Assembly (NCBI GenBank): GCA_900291925.1
Contig: UWYS01000018.1
Coordinates: 434,001 to 498,000 of the forward strand
From: Thecaphora thlaspeos
Lineage: Eukaryota > Basidiomycota > Ustilaginomycetes > Urocystidales > Glomosporiaceae
Direction of reading: 5' to 3'
DNA length: 64,000 bases
In this document: positions 43,101 through 51,942 of the stretch, piece by piece
Position numbering within the stretch: the first letter of the stretch is position 1
How the letters are laid out: each line of letters opens with the position of its first letter
Notes under the pieces: model-generated
What the model was told of the DNA's origin: nothing
Database searches by the model: none
What the model saw: the letters and a program-made list of their open reading frames with translations, nothing else
Program-made: the position numbers and the translations under genes

Positions 43101-46100
43101 CCGGGGAAGGGCGCCAGCTTGTCATTCGCCAGAAGGCTGGCCAGCTCTGGTCTAAAGGAGGTGGGCGGGGCGGGCCGCACGGGGGCCGCAACGCTGGTGG
43201 CGGTCTGCAGCGAGAAGGGCACCCGCACCGCCGTGCGAGCCGACGCTGCATGCGACAGGTCCGTCTGCGCGTTCAGGGCGCCTCCAGCATCCAGGACCGA
43301 GATCAGGCTGTCGATGGATGCCTGTTGGGCATGCATCCGGCGCGGCAACGGGGCGGCCGGCGATACGGACCCCGACTGAGACACGCTTGACTGGCTCGGT
43401 CGCTCTGCATCGCCCGGTGCGGCAGAAGGGAACCTTGCATCGTCCTGCGGCCTGCCTGGCGACTGGCTGAGAATCTCGATGGCAGCGTCTTCTGAGCTTG
43501 TTCTCGGACGATTCTGCTGATGTGCTTGGACCGAAGGTTCAATTGCCGCGTTCTGGGCCGCCTGCAAGGGTGGCGACGACGGCTGCGGCGGCAGATCCCG
43601 GGCCGTGAAGTCGACCTGCTGGAGCGGAGCTAGCTCTCCGTATCGAGCCTGTTCCCGACCTTGGATCGTTGGCTGATGTAGTGGCGCCGCATGACCGGCG
43701 AGGCGTTGCGAACGCGTCTTTCTGGTCAGGCGACCGAGCTTCTCCGCCATGCGATCCACCTTGCGGAGATAGTCGTCGTCGAGCTCGTCAGTCGATGCAT
43801 TATCGCTCTGTTCGGATCGGCTCGGCGCTTTCTGCCGAAATACAATCTCGCGATCGGACGAGAGCGAGTCGGTGTCGCTGTCGCCTCTGTTCGCTTGGAA
43901 GTCGTCGGCGGCGATCCGTGACCCACGCTCGTCCTCCGAGCCGGCATCGTGCGACGAAGATTTGCTGGTGGCGTCAAAGTCGAGGTCTCGGGCGTACTCT
44001 CGCACAAAGCTGGAGCCGAAGATGGCATTGAGCCGATCTGAAGGCCTAGAATGCAGCGACGGCACCTCCAGCAAACTTGACGTTCGCGCTGTATCGCTGC
44101 TGTCGCGCTCACTGGCATCGTCGCCAATGTTGCGCTCTGCAGGGCACCACGGTGCAATTGGCAGAGCGAAGGAAGATGGCCAAGCGAATGGAAAGCGAGT
44201 CAGCGATGTCATTTGCCGAGATTGAGTCCTGTCGCTCGGTTGAAGGTCGAAGTACTCACTGCCGCCACGGATGACGTTTCCAGAAGTTTGATCGACGGAC
44301 AAGCGCGTTCCGCCGGACCTTGAGTCTCCGCCGCTCGAGCGTCCTACGTCGGCGCTCTCTCGTCCCGCGGTTAGCGTGCCCGATGAGTCTACCGATAGCG
44401 GCCACTCGTCTTGGCTCTGGCCGCGCGCATGGAAGTGTGTCAGCGCGCCCGAGGCGCGCTGCGAGCCGTGCTCGTGGTCAAAGAAGTGAAAAGGAACGTT
44501 GATACCGCTGGGGCTGATTGTCATGAACGACGACTTTCTTAGGTTGTCTAGCTCGAGCTCATTGGCGGGCGACGTGTCGTAAGGTACCGACGCAGGGTGC
44601 CGGAACGAAAGGCGGGTGGGAGACGTAGAGGGCACACTTCCGCCGTTGAAGCCCGAGGTCTGGATTTCTGGCAGAAAGGGCGTGCTTTTCAACACGTCGC
44701 CGGTCCGCCGGAAGCTCTCTCTGGATGCGGGAGCGGGGACAGCCCCCTGCGCTAATGGCGACTCCACGTGATCATGGTCGTCTCGGTCACGTGCCGACAA
44801 GATGCCCTGCGGGTTGCCCTGTGCTGAGCTGCTCTCGGTTGCCTGCGGAGAGCGACCGTTGTTGTCCGGACCGTCGTCCGAGCCCTCGTCTTCGCTCTCG
44901 CCGTCGCGAGGGCCGTAGAGACCATAGAACTCTTCATTGGCGTCGTCGTCAAGGTCAAGATCCCTGCTGCTGCGACCGTCGTCGTGGTCTTCGTCGCTAT
45001 GTGAATCGTCGCTATCCGCTGTGTTCCGTGCAGTTGAATCAGCTAGAGAAAGCGGCTGCACCTTCGACGCCGGGACGTCGATAAAGATGGTCGTCGCCTT
45101 TTGCGTGCTTCGCCCTGCGGTCGCGTCTACTGTCTGCTCGTCCAGGGATCCATGATCAGAGCTCAGCCGCTCGTTCATGTCGGGCCAAACGGACGTGTGA
45201 ACCGCATGCACAGGTGGCTGGATCGGCGCGAGTCTCGGGACAAGGTCCGCCGTGTGTGGGACAGAGGATGTCAACGCCCTTGCCAGATTCATCTCGACGC
45301 CGTCGTGCGACGACGGAAGACCTGCCGCGAAAGGCGACGTCATCTGCTGGCTGTGGATCGCCGTCTGCGAGATTCCCAAGGCCGCGAGCGCTTCGTGTCG
45401 CTGTGCACCGCCACTGGCAAGACGAATGGCCGACGCAAAGGGAAGCGGAGAGGGCGACAGCGACGACGGCGCAGACGGCGGCTGGGACTGCGGTGGATCG
45501 TGGGTGGTGGTGGCAGACGAGGCGGCGCGGCCTCGGGTCGAGAGCTTGCGCATCATCTCGGTCCGCGCGATCTGTCGCTGCGAGAGAGATCGCGTCACCG
45601 CGTCGCCTACGGCCGGCGCTTCGCCGCCCAAGGGCACGTCGTCGTCGTTGTTGCCGCCGGTCGATGGTGGGATCGTCGCCGGCAGCACGGAATGCTGCAT
45701 CTTTCCCAAGGTCGAGTCGCGCAGGCCTTGGATCTGCTGCCGGGCCCTTGATAGCCGATTGGAGTTGGCGCCAGGTACGGCGAGAAACACGCCCTCGACA
45801 AAGGCCGCCTTCCTCTGCCGCTCGGCCATGGCGCTGAGCCCACCTATGGTTCGGCTTCGCCGGAGCGAGGCCCTGTCGCGACGCGGCGATCGGGGCGACA
45901 GTACTCCGTCGCTCGCCATGCCCTCGTCATCACCGTCGCTCGCCATGTCGCGTGAGTTGGCGAGCGTCGGCGAGGGCGTCGCAGCTCCGCGCTCGATCAG
46001 CGTGCCGTCCCTGGAGTGGTCGTAGAGGCGGTCGGTGCCGCTGGTGCCGAGCAGCTTCTCCAGAGCATAAGCGCGAGCCGCCTGGCTGGCGGCACTCGTG

Positions 46101-46870
46101 CTGGCGCTGCGCTGAAGGCCGGCAGCCTCTCGTTCGTGAAGGATCCGTGCTCGGAGCTGCTCGAGCGAAGGGAGCGGAGACCGGGCCACCGCGCGGTCGC
46201 GCAACGCCGTCATCGGCGAGAGCGAACGGGCCGAGCTGGACACATCGTTGAAATAGTCCGTGTCGGGGTTCCGAGAGTGATTATCGAGAGGAGAAAGCGA
46301 AGCAGGGCTAGGCTGACCTGGCGGAAGCAGGAAGGCCCCAGGCAGACGGAACCCGCTCTGCTGCTCGGCCATGTGTGGTGGAAGGGTGGGATCGACGAGA
46401 GCACCATTCTCGCCAACTATGTTCGACGAGGCCACGTCGGCATCCTTGGTTCCAGCTTCAGCTTTGGCATCGGGCCCGACTTGTCCGTCCGCTCCCTGTA
46501 GAGTCTGCTGCGTCGCAGAGCCCAGTGCGCCCGTGAGCTGCGGCTGCTGCTGCGGCTGCATTGACGACTGTAGCAGCTGCGGCTGAGTAGGAGACGGCGA
46601 CTGCACAGCTGCCTGGGAATCGGCAGAGCCACTGGTCGGAAGATGTGCCGGCATCGGTCGATCGCCTGCGTCCTGTAGGCCCGGATTCGAGACGGCGGCT
46701 GGCTTTGTCCTCATCTCTCGCTGTGAAGCTGCCCTTCGGAGCTTAGCGATGGCATCCGAGCGAGCGACGGAGCCCTTGCGAGCTAGGGCTTCCCTGCCTG
46801 GAGGCTGGCCTGGCCCATCAGCCGCCTCGGGACCCGGAGAAGGAGCCCGGAAGGCCGCTGATGTAAGCAT
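40169..46870 (-). CDS. Sec7/PH-domain Arf guanine-nucleotide exchange factor, SYT1-like
   Basis: Single exon, 2233 residues from ATG 46870; the frame is open further upstream but only with a TTG. About 1500 residues are Ser/Pro/Gln-rich and probably disordered. A PH-like strand segment precedes the catalytic region ('TIKDRYLFLFSDILVIAKPV', residues about 1515-1550). The Sec7-like domain lies at about 1610-1755 ('LAFVDQFNRNPDDALRTLV', 'LDRAMLTAYLTDPSRRELL', 'IMALNDALHSALP'). A C-terminal PH domain is near 1935-1995 ('VERAFMKHSFNI', 'MRHWLDAIDQA'). This order matches fungal Syt1-type Arf-GEFs acting in Golgi/endosome traffic. The usual Sec7 glutamic finger segment is replaced by 'RFPHDVTSFE'. 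The length is unusually great. Confidence 0.78.
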   Translation of the reverse strand: MLTSAAFRAPSPGPEAADGPGQPPGREALARKGSVARSDAIAKLRRAASQREMRTKPAAVSNPGLQDAGDRPMPAHLPTSGSADSQAAVQSPSPTQPQLLQSSMQPQQQPQLTGALGSATQQTLQGADGQVGPDAKAEAGTKDADVASSNIVGENGALVDPTLPPHMAEQQSGFRLPGAFLLPPGQPSPASLSPLDNHSRNPDTDYFNDVSSSARSLSPMTALRDRAVARSPLPSLEQLRARILHEREAAGLQRSASTSAASQAARAYALEKLLGTSGTDRLYDHSRDGTLIERGAATPSPTLANSRDMASDGDDEGMASDGVLSPRSPRRDRASLRRSRTIGGLSAMAERQRKAAFVEGVFLAVPGANSNRLSRARQQIQGLRDSTLGKMQHSVLPATIPPSTGGNNDDDVPLGGEAPAVGDAVTRSLSQRQIARTEMMRKLSTRGRAASSATTTHDPPQSQPPSAPSSLSPSPLPFASAIRLASGGAQRHEALAALGISQTAIHSQQMTSPFAAGLPSSHDGVEMNLARALTSSVPHTADLVPRLAPIQPPVHAVHTSVWPDMNERLSSDHGSLDEQTVDATAGRSTQKATTIFIDVPASKVQPLSLADSTARNTADSDDSHSDEDHDDGRSSRDLDLDDDANEEFYGLYGPRDGESEDEGSDDGPDNNGRSPQATESSSAQGNPQGILSARDRDDHDHVESPLAQGAVPAPASRESFRRTGDVLKSTPFLPEIQTSGFNGGSVPSTSPTRLSFRHPASVPYDTSPANELELDNLRKSSFMTISPSGINVPFHFFDHEHGSQRASGALTHFHARGQSQDEWPLSVDSSGTLTAGRESADVGRSSGGDSRSGGTRLSVDQTSGNVIRGGSEYFDLQPSDRTQSRQMTSLTRFPFAWPSSFALPIAPWCPAERNIGDDASERDSSDTARTSSLLEVPSLHSRPSDRLNAIFGSSFVREYARDLDFDATSKSSSHDAGSEDERGSRIAADDFQANRGDSDTDSLSSDREIVFRQKAPSRSEQSDNASTDELDDDYLRKVDRMAEKLGRLTRKTRSQRLAGHAAPLHQPTIQGREQARYGELAPLQQVDFTARDLPPQPSSPPLQAAQNAAIEPSVQAHQQNRPRTSSEDAAIEILSQSPGRPQDDARFPSAAPGDAERPSQSSVSQSGSVSPAAPLPRRMHAQQASIDSLISVLDAGGALNAQTDLSHAASARTAVRVPFSLQTATSVAAPVRPAPPTSFRPELASLLANDKLAPFPGLVQKTSAGRFAANGHDEAAHLPPTMAAGDPASAEGSRSQSRQHQANGTLTPAPAIDPSFANPTATRTGGRADRPPVAKQGNFLTSLRRKASGAFVGTHGRSGSKDVKDGFWSRKASIKRSNSSAKTGDERDGHVLKIEHPHHVGGPVQIISPWRPEVSGGSPASVSSTGGSPDLLQVQGPFSASSSRFREILEDGRADAEVDPDVSTATASSATASLAPETIAMVRRYSRMLTAKEAPHSVPGLPSHATHDPPRKLTMDEPVFQVISATTIKDRYLFLFSDILVIAKPVIASESEGVDGRGTGSTGTTTTTVIKMKGAAVLPDIRWTFSVKNILELSRIRTSVTASSKPPPAKSRANNPTLLAFVDQFNRNPDDALRTLVARTKFQSSSASIAQLLYQTPELDRAMLTAYLTDPSRRELLAAYIAQHRLVGVSIESGLRSLLLELRFPHDVTSFEAVLILFARRWVACNAALVKPGFTFELASDLVFAIMALNDALHSALPGSPELQQTPRPAKAITPGFFSEPCRSLSKDDFLQVFRQHDPDGILSDRTLGRIYLSVRSEPIAQALTSDGPRHTIRIKGGQLPTRLTYGQASEPVTLCIPAADADLAIRLYAQDTTFEPAILTFGRSREASFTMTSKSLGQKQVIFVRAGRNARFYTGTELDDRRNGQLGAQDVVIDVPLPRTLNVIVERAFMKHSFNITSHASDGAKRHFMLSFESEVKMRHWLDAIDQASAEAIKARELGVGGGGEDPSAYGQPQQQDQRAIAGPRVRRAADAIALQVLREALIAREEAPASSVEQRGPGLSRSATVQVPTLSIPRGSNAPSSTSPLDRQASTSRHYYAGGAVGQHERDFLIPSSVPAATSAEARVGGDGRGTAVSPLPPVSRIDGGGGGHTKGVSSLSYARLASGHRANAAAATVTAQQNACSAGTSTGGSDNGKTMRGEAIVAICRQNSLLPLVLAHLDAFGGGGGQHDRI

Positions 46871-48862
46871 CCTACGTGTCCCAAGACTCGCTGCCGAGGG
46901 TGGTAGGCCCACTTTGTTGCAGTGGTTGTGCCCGGGGAGGAGGGAAGGTGGAAGGGCGCCAGAGCTGACTTCGGCCAAGATGTCGCCGGCGGCTGGGGAA
47001 AGTCGTCAAAGGCTGCACGCGTATCCTGCTTCAGGCATGGTCTATCCTTGGGCGGTACTGTCGAAAAGAAGGGGAAGGGTCGGAAGTCTGGTCGAGGAAG
47101 GGCCTGGAGGGTGTCGCTTGGACGTCGGAAGGAGGGGTCTGGCCGGCGGAAGTCTTAAATGGTATGTGCCGACTACGAGGTGTGATCATGAGGTGGTCGT
47201 TAGAGAAGCCTGCCTGTCTCTGCCGAGGGGTGGCGAAGGCCAGGTAGAGGAAAGGTGTGGCAGGAGGCGGGATGGTCGCGGCGAAGGCGAAGCGAGCGGA
47301 CAGAGCGTGAGCTTGAGCTAATGCGGGCTACGGGCAGAAGTCGAAGGTTGGAAGATGCTTGGGCAGGGTGGCGCAAGGCGAATGTGTCGCATCGGCTGAG
47401 CCCGACGGTCGGCGGTGAGTGGAAGCAGGCGCTGCGAAGACCAGGGGCCTTGATGAGCTATCAAAGGGTGTCGTGAGCCAAAATGCAGGGTCCAAGACAA
47501 GGAACGCGGTGTGGAAACAGATAGAATGCAGTGGGGCCACGCCGAGTGCTGTTGAGTCGAGGAGGATGAGCCGCAGTCACCGGAAAAGACGGATGTGGCG
47601 AGGCGGAAGGGGATGAGAGAGGGAAGGATGGGCCGAATGGCGGGATGGTGGAAGAGTGTGCGTTGGCCGGGCGTGGGATTTTGGGCCTGGCGTTGGGTCT
47701 GGGCCTTGGGCCTGGGCTTGGACCACACAGAGACGGACCACGGCTGCCTTTTGGCATGCCAAACGGCGGCTTCCCGAGAGCCTGGCTGCGCTCAACCAAA
47801 AGGGTGCAGCCTTTTTCGAGGTTTAATTTTTATTTTTAGAGCGTGGGCTAGGCCACTCCTGCGTGGCCGCCGCCTCCGCGCCGCCAAGCTGCTGTCTGCC
47901 TACCGGCCTGCCTGCCGCGTTGCGCTGGGCGGACTTTGCTGCAGGCGCCAGACAAAGGGGTCCCGGAGACATGCGTTCAGGCGGCACGCCACGCCGGCAA
48001 CGCACACGGCACAGCCACCAAAAAGCGTGTCGGAGACCAACACCCATACATGGTCATTTATGTAAGATATCCTTGATTTGTGGCCATGCTCACTTACAGA
48101 CGCAACCTCCCTCGTGCCAACCACCATGCCAACGAGACGGCCTCCCTCTCTTGCACGCTTCCTCCGTCAGCTACACTCGCAAGCGGCGGCCATCTGATTG
48201 ACATGTTGACCTCGGTACGGGAAGCAGGGTGAATAAAAAAAAACAAGCGACAAAAAGGTGAGTGAAATCCGGTTGAAAAGGCGATCCTGTAGCGACGCTC
48301 TGCCGGCAGTCGTCCACTACGTCGGAAGATCTGCTTGCCGAGCACGTCACGGTCTTTGTCTGTGCCACTGGTGCCAACCTGGACGTCTGGCTCGAGACTG
48401 CCTGCAGCGCGCCAAAGCGTCGCAGTTGGCGGGCGATTCCTTCTAGCTTTCGCAACGCAGGCGCTTCTTACGCGGAGCGTGCGATGCAGCAGCCTGCTCG
48501 AAGAACTCTTCATCCCCGCTTCTAAGTAGTTTCTGCACCTTTTCCTCGTCTTCCGAGCCGACCTGTCATAGCTCTGTACCTAAATCGTGTACCCCACCTT
48601 CCGGAAGGAAGCTCATTGTGACCACTTCAACCCGCCTCTGGCTTTTGGCTGGGCATAACTCCGGTTGAGCCAATCTTCCCGCAGCCGGATACGCCTGGCG
48701 GACTGTGAGCCACCGCTGGAAAGTTGGACAGGATGGAGATCAGACAAAGTTGCGGATCCAGGCAGCGCAGTTGGAACAGCACACGCATGAAATGTAACGC
48801 CGCCGTCGCCATGAGTAGGCATCGGACAGATCACATCTTCGACCGCTCGTTCCAATTACGGT

Positions 48863-48996
48863 CGTGTGCAGATGAATTGAGACGCGAGGAAAAAAGAAAG
48901 GCTGAGAGAGACCCTAGCAGTGATCGCCAAGATCACTCCTCCTAGGGTCTCTCTCAGCCTTTCTTTTTTCCTCGCGTCTCAATTCATCTGCACACG
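48863..48996. repeat. Near-perfect 134-bp fold-back (inverted repeat)
   Basis: The left arm 48863-48917 and right arm 48942-48996 are perfect 55-bp reverse complements. The 24-bp loop itself contains a 7-bp inverted repeat (AGTGATC / GATCACT) around GCCAA. The whole can extrude as one long hairpin. It lies about 370 bp upstream of the UNC93-like start. No protein remnant is present and I see no clear target-site duplication. Confidence 0.95.
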
Positions 48997-49006
48997 AATG
49001 TAGCCT

Positions 49007-49032
49007 GCTCCTGCTCCTGCTCCTGCTCCTGC
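49007..49032. repeat. CTCCTG hexamer tandem repeat
   Basis: About four copies of the hexamer in the leader region of the UNC93-like gene. Confidence 0.8.
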
Positions 49033-49363
49033 AGATAAGCTCGCTCGCCCGCCCGCCTCGTCTGACCTGGCCCCTCCCCGCTCCCCCTTAACCCTCGTCG
49101 GCATAACCTGATCCTCGTCGTTGTCCGCCCTCCTCTCCACCACCACCACTGCCACCTTCTCCGCTGTCGAGCGCCACCGGGCCCTTATCTAGGTAGAGGA
49201 AACAGCAACGCCTCCCAGCCTCGCTCACTCCGCCCCTGTCCGCTCTTGCTCCATCTAACATACATTCTCCAGCTCGTGCAATCTCGCGTCCATCTCAAGC
49301 GCCCAGGTCAAGCTCCTACCCGGGACATCTCCCGCGCGCTCCCACCGCCGCCGCCTGCCAGCC

Positions 49364-50878
49364 ATGTCGGACCCATCGCCGCTCCAGCACACCTCCTTGA
49401 GGGGCTCCGCAAGCCTCGCCGCCAACACGATGCCCATCCTACCGGCCACCTCCGCCGCCTCGTCTCCCCAAGGTACTCCTCCTACGCAGTCCGACAACGC
49501 CTTCACGCGCTTCTACTGCAAGCCCGTCACGCAGGTCGCACTCGTCGGCCTCGTCTGCTTCCTCTGCCCGGGCATGTTCAACGCCATCTCGGGAATTGGC
49601 GGCGGCGGCCAGGTCTCGCCCGACGCCTCCAACAAGTCCAGCCTCGCCCTCTACTCGGTCTTTTCCGTCGTCAGCTTCTGGGCAGGCACCATACACAACA
49701 AGCTCGGCAGCCGCACCACCCTCTTCCTTGGCGCCCTCGGATATTGCCTCTACATCTCGAGCTTCCTCAGCTACAACATCAACCAGAACGAGGGCTTCGT
49801 CATTGCGGCCGGTGCCGTCCTAGGCTTCTGCGCCAGTCTCCTCTGGGTCGCCCAGGGCTCCCTCATGCTTTCCTACCCGACCGAGAACCAGAAAGGAACC
49901 TTCATCTCGGTCTTTTGGGTCATCTTCAACACGGGCGCCGTGCTCGGCAGCGCCATCCAGCTCGGCCTCATCTACAACTCGACCCGCAACACCGTCAGCA
50001 ACGGCGTCTACATTGGCTTCATAATCCTCACCGGCCTTGGTGCATTCACCACCCTGCTACTCCGCGACCCAGCCAAGATGTACCGCGACGACGGTTCGCG
50101 CGTCACGATCGCCAAGCACACGAGCTGGCAGCTCGAGTTCCGCGGCCTCTTCCGCCTCCTCGTCTCGGACCCTTGGATTGTCCTGCTGTTCCCCCTCTTT
50201 GCGAGCAACTTTTTCTACACCTGGCAGTTCCAGGACTTTACCGGACCGCTCTTCACCCTACGTACGAGGGCCCTCAACAACCTCCTCTACTGGCTCGCGC
50301 AAATGGGCGCCAGCCTCGCCATGGGTCGGATGCTCGACACCACGCGTCTCAACCGGCGCGCGCGCGCCTGGCTCGGCTGGAGCGTCATCTTCCTCCTCGT
50401 CTGGGCAGTCTGGGGTGGCTCGTACGCGAAGCAACTCCAGTACACACGCCAAGAAACGCTCCTCGCCTCGTGGGACGTGCAACGCGTCGACTTCCGCGAC
50501 ACCTTGCGCTACCCGGCGCTCTGCATCCTCTACATCCTCAGCGGCGTCCAGGACGCGCTGTTCCAGACAATGGCATACTGGCTCATCGGGACGGTAAGCA
50601 ACGATCCGCACAAGCTAGGCTTCCTAGCTGGTTTCTACAAGAGCATCCAGAGCGCCGGTGCGGCGGTAGCCTTTTCGTTGGACGCGGACAAGAAGGCATT
50701 CATGGACATCCTTGCGGTCAGTTGGGCCCTGTGTGTAGCGGGTATGCTGTGTGCCGTACCAGTCCTCGTGGCGAGGGTGACGGATACTACCATCGAGGAT
50801 GGCCAAGCAGAGGGGGTCAGGGAGATGAACGAAGAGAAGACAAACGTCGACACGCCCGCCAGCGAGAAGACGCTATGA
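49364..50878 (+). CDS. UNC93-like major facilitator family membrane protein
   Basis: Single exon, 504 residues, ATG at 49364. After a 45-residue polar N-terminus the protein has about 11-12 hydrophobic helices. Family-like landmarks are 'VALVGLVCFLCPGMFNAISG', 'NKLGSRTTLFLGALGY', 'GAVLGFCASLLWVAQGSLML', 'YPTENQKGTFISVFWVIFN' and 'KLGFLAGFYKSIQSAGAA'. This matches the fungal UNC93-like (DUF895-type) group, distant MFS relatives with unassigned substrates. The C-terminus is hydrophilic and acidic. It is convergent with the tRNA/Coq locus downstream. Membrane topology is inferred from hydrophobicity read by eye. Confidence 0.85.
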   Translation: MSDPSPLQHTSLRGSASLAANTMPILPATSAASSPQGTPPTQSDNAFTRFYCKPVTQVALVGLVCFLCPGMFNAISGIGGGGQVSPDASNKSSLALYSVFSVVSFWAGTIHNKLGSRTTLFLGALGYCLYISSFLSYNINQNEGFVIAAGAVLGFCASLLWVAQGSLMLSYPTENQKGTFISVFWVIFNTGAVLGSAIQLGLIYNSTRNTVSNGVYIGFIILTGLGAFTTLLLRDPAKMYRDDGSRVTIAKHTSWQLEFRGLFRLLVSDPWIVLLFPLFASNFFYTWQFQDFTGPLFTLRTRALNNLLYWLAQMGASLAMGRMLDTTRLNRRARAWLGWSVIFLLVWAVWGGSYAKQLQYTRQETLLASWDVQRVDFRDTLRYPALCILYILSGVQDALFQTMAYWLIGTVSNDPHKLGFLAGFYKSIQSAGAAVAFSLDADKKAFMDILAVSWALCVAGMLCAVPVLVARVTDTTIEDGQAEGVREMNEEKTNVDTPASEKTL

Positions 50879-51102
50879 AACGAGAAAGAGGACGTAATGC
50901 ATGCAAGATTAGAGTGGGATGCTGAAATTCGAGTTTCGTTTCGTTGCAATGCATGGCCTTATGCTTGCTTTTGGCCTCTCGATGCGTGTGGACCTTGCGG
51001 TTGGTGCTGGATATGGTAGCGGCTCTGATCATGCAGTGGGGGTGTAGATTGTAACAATATATATTGACTAGTATTTTCTAGTGTATTAATGTGTGGACAA
51101 TT
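50879..51102. other. 3' flank of the UNC93-like gene
   Basis: AT-rich spacer ending in the tRNA-Ala gene. Nothing else seen. Confidence 0.4.
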
Positions 51103-51203
51103 GGGGGTTTAGCTCAGTTGGTAGAGCGTTCGCTTAGCATCTCGATCTTGTGAGAGGATTCGGTTAATGCGAAAGGTCGCGTGTTCGATTCATGCAGTCT
51201 CCA
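51103..51203 (+). tRNA. tRNA-Ala (AGC) with a 28-nt intron
   Basis: The acceptor GGGGGTT pairs with AGTCTCC. The D arm is GCTC-AGTTGGT-AGAGC. The anticodon stem TTCGC/GCGAA holds loop TTAGCA+T with anticodon AGC. The intron occupies 51140-51167 at the 37/38 site. The T arm is GCGTG-TTCGATT-CATGC, discriminator A. T-rich stretches follow at 51215-51219 and 51231-51235. Confidence 0.92.
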
Positions 51204-51214
51204 TTAGCGTTTCA

Positions 51215-51235
51215 TTTTTCCAATCCTCACTTTTT
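51215..51235 (+). terminator. Pol III T-runs after tRNA-Ala
   Basis: Two T5 runs 12-30 bp after the gene. Confidence 0.5.
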
Positions 51236-51626
51236 CTTTCCCAAGGCTCCTCTCCTTTTGCGGGACGTTATCGACAAGTTGATAACTACTTGTCGAAGTC
51301 AATGAACAAGGGATAAAGCCAGTCGAACCATTCTACACTCTGCTTTACTCTTGCCCCAATCCTTTTGTCTTTCTTAGGGCCGCAGCGTGGCGATTTATGC
51401 CCCACGTATGTAGTGTTACTTGCAGGTTTTGTTCTGTCCGAGGTAAGGTTGTATTGCTACGTCTTCAGGTAGAGTCTATCAACGCATGGTTACGCGTCGT
51501 CGGTTTCGAGTCAACGGATGTTGAACGCTGCTCTAGCGACAGAATGTCGTCTTTGGCCTCTCGCTATATCGACGAGATTAGGGTATGGGCAGAAGAACCG
51601 TGTCGAGGGAGAGAAGATGGGGCGCC
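51236..51626. other. Spacer between the two convergent tRNA-Ala genes
   Basis: About 390 bp with no gene that I can support. Confidence 0.45.
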
Positions 51627-51656
51627 AAAAAAACAAAAACAAAAAAACAAAAAGAA
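51627..51656 (-). terminator. Pol III terminator of the minus-strand tRNA-Ala
   Basis: On the minus strand this reads as several T5-T7 runs separated by single G or C residues, directly after the tRNA. Confidence 0.6.
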
Positions 51657-51658
51657 AG

Positions 51659-51760
51659 TGGAGGCTACATGAGTCGAACACGCGACCTTTCGCAAGTAGA
51701 TCGATCTTCGTACGACGACAAAATGCTAAGCGAACGCTCTACCATCTAAACTAAACCCCC
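51659..51760 (-). tRNA. tRNA-Ala (AGC), second copy, 29-nt intron, slightly diverged
   Basis: Minus strand: the acceptor GGGGGTT pairs with AGCCTCC. The D stem GTTT/GAGC relies on wobble pairs where the plus copy has GCTC. The anticodon arm is identical (TTCGC-TTAGCA, anticodon AGC). The intron at 51695-51723 differs completely in sequence from that of the plus copy. The T arm is GCGTG-TTCGACT-CATGT, discriminator A. The two genes are convergent about 455 bp apart. Confidence 0.85.
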
Positions 51761-51942
51761 GATTCATAATATCACTATCCATTTGAATGTATATAAAAAT
51801 TAGTCAAGATCATTGTATCTTTATATCGACGGACTTCTCCAATGCGTTCACCCACGCGCACAAACTCAACATTATCACAGAAGCGACACTACTCAACTAG
51901 TATTCTCGCATATTTTCAGAAGTCACCATCCCCTCTGCTTGC

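Larger units (their letters stand above)
46871..49363. other. Long divergent intergenic region, Arf-GEF to UNC93-like gene
   Basis: About 2.5 kb. A short upstream ORF of about 10 codons (minus-strand ATG near 47040) precedes the Arf-GEF start. The region contains the 134-bp fold-back at 48863-48996 and a CTCCTG hexamer repeat at about 49007-49032. Overlapping frames between 47250 and 48530 on both strands look like chance. Confidence 0.5.

Noticed and set aside
47250..48530. Several 60-140 codon frames on both strands upstream of the fold-back
   Set aside because: Low-complexity Pro/Ser/Arg translations, mutually overlapping, no similarity.
49246..50925. 559-codon plus-strand frame overlapping the UNC93-like gene in another frame
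   Set aside because: Arg/His/Leu/Pro-rich translation without hydrophobic pattern. The overlapping frame encodes a clear multi-pass protein.
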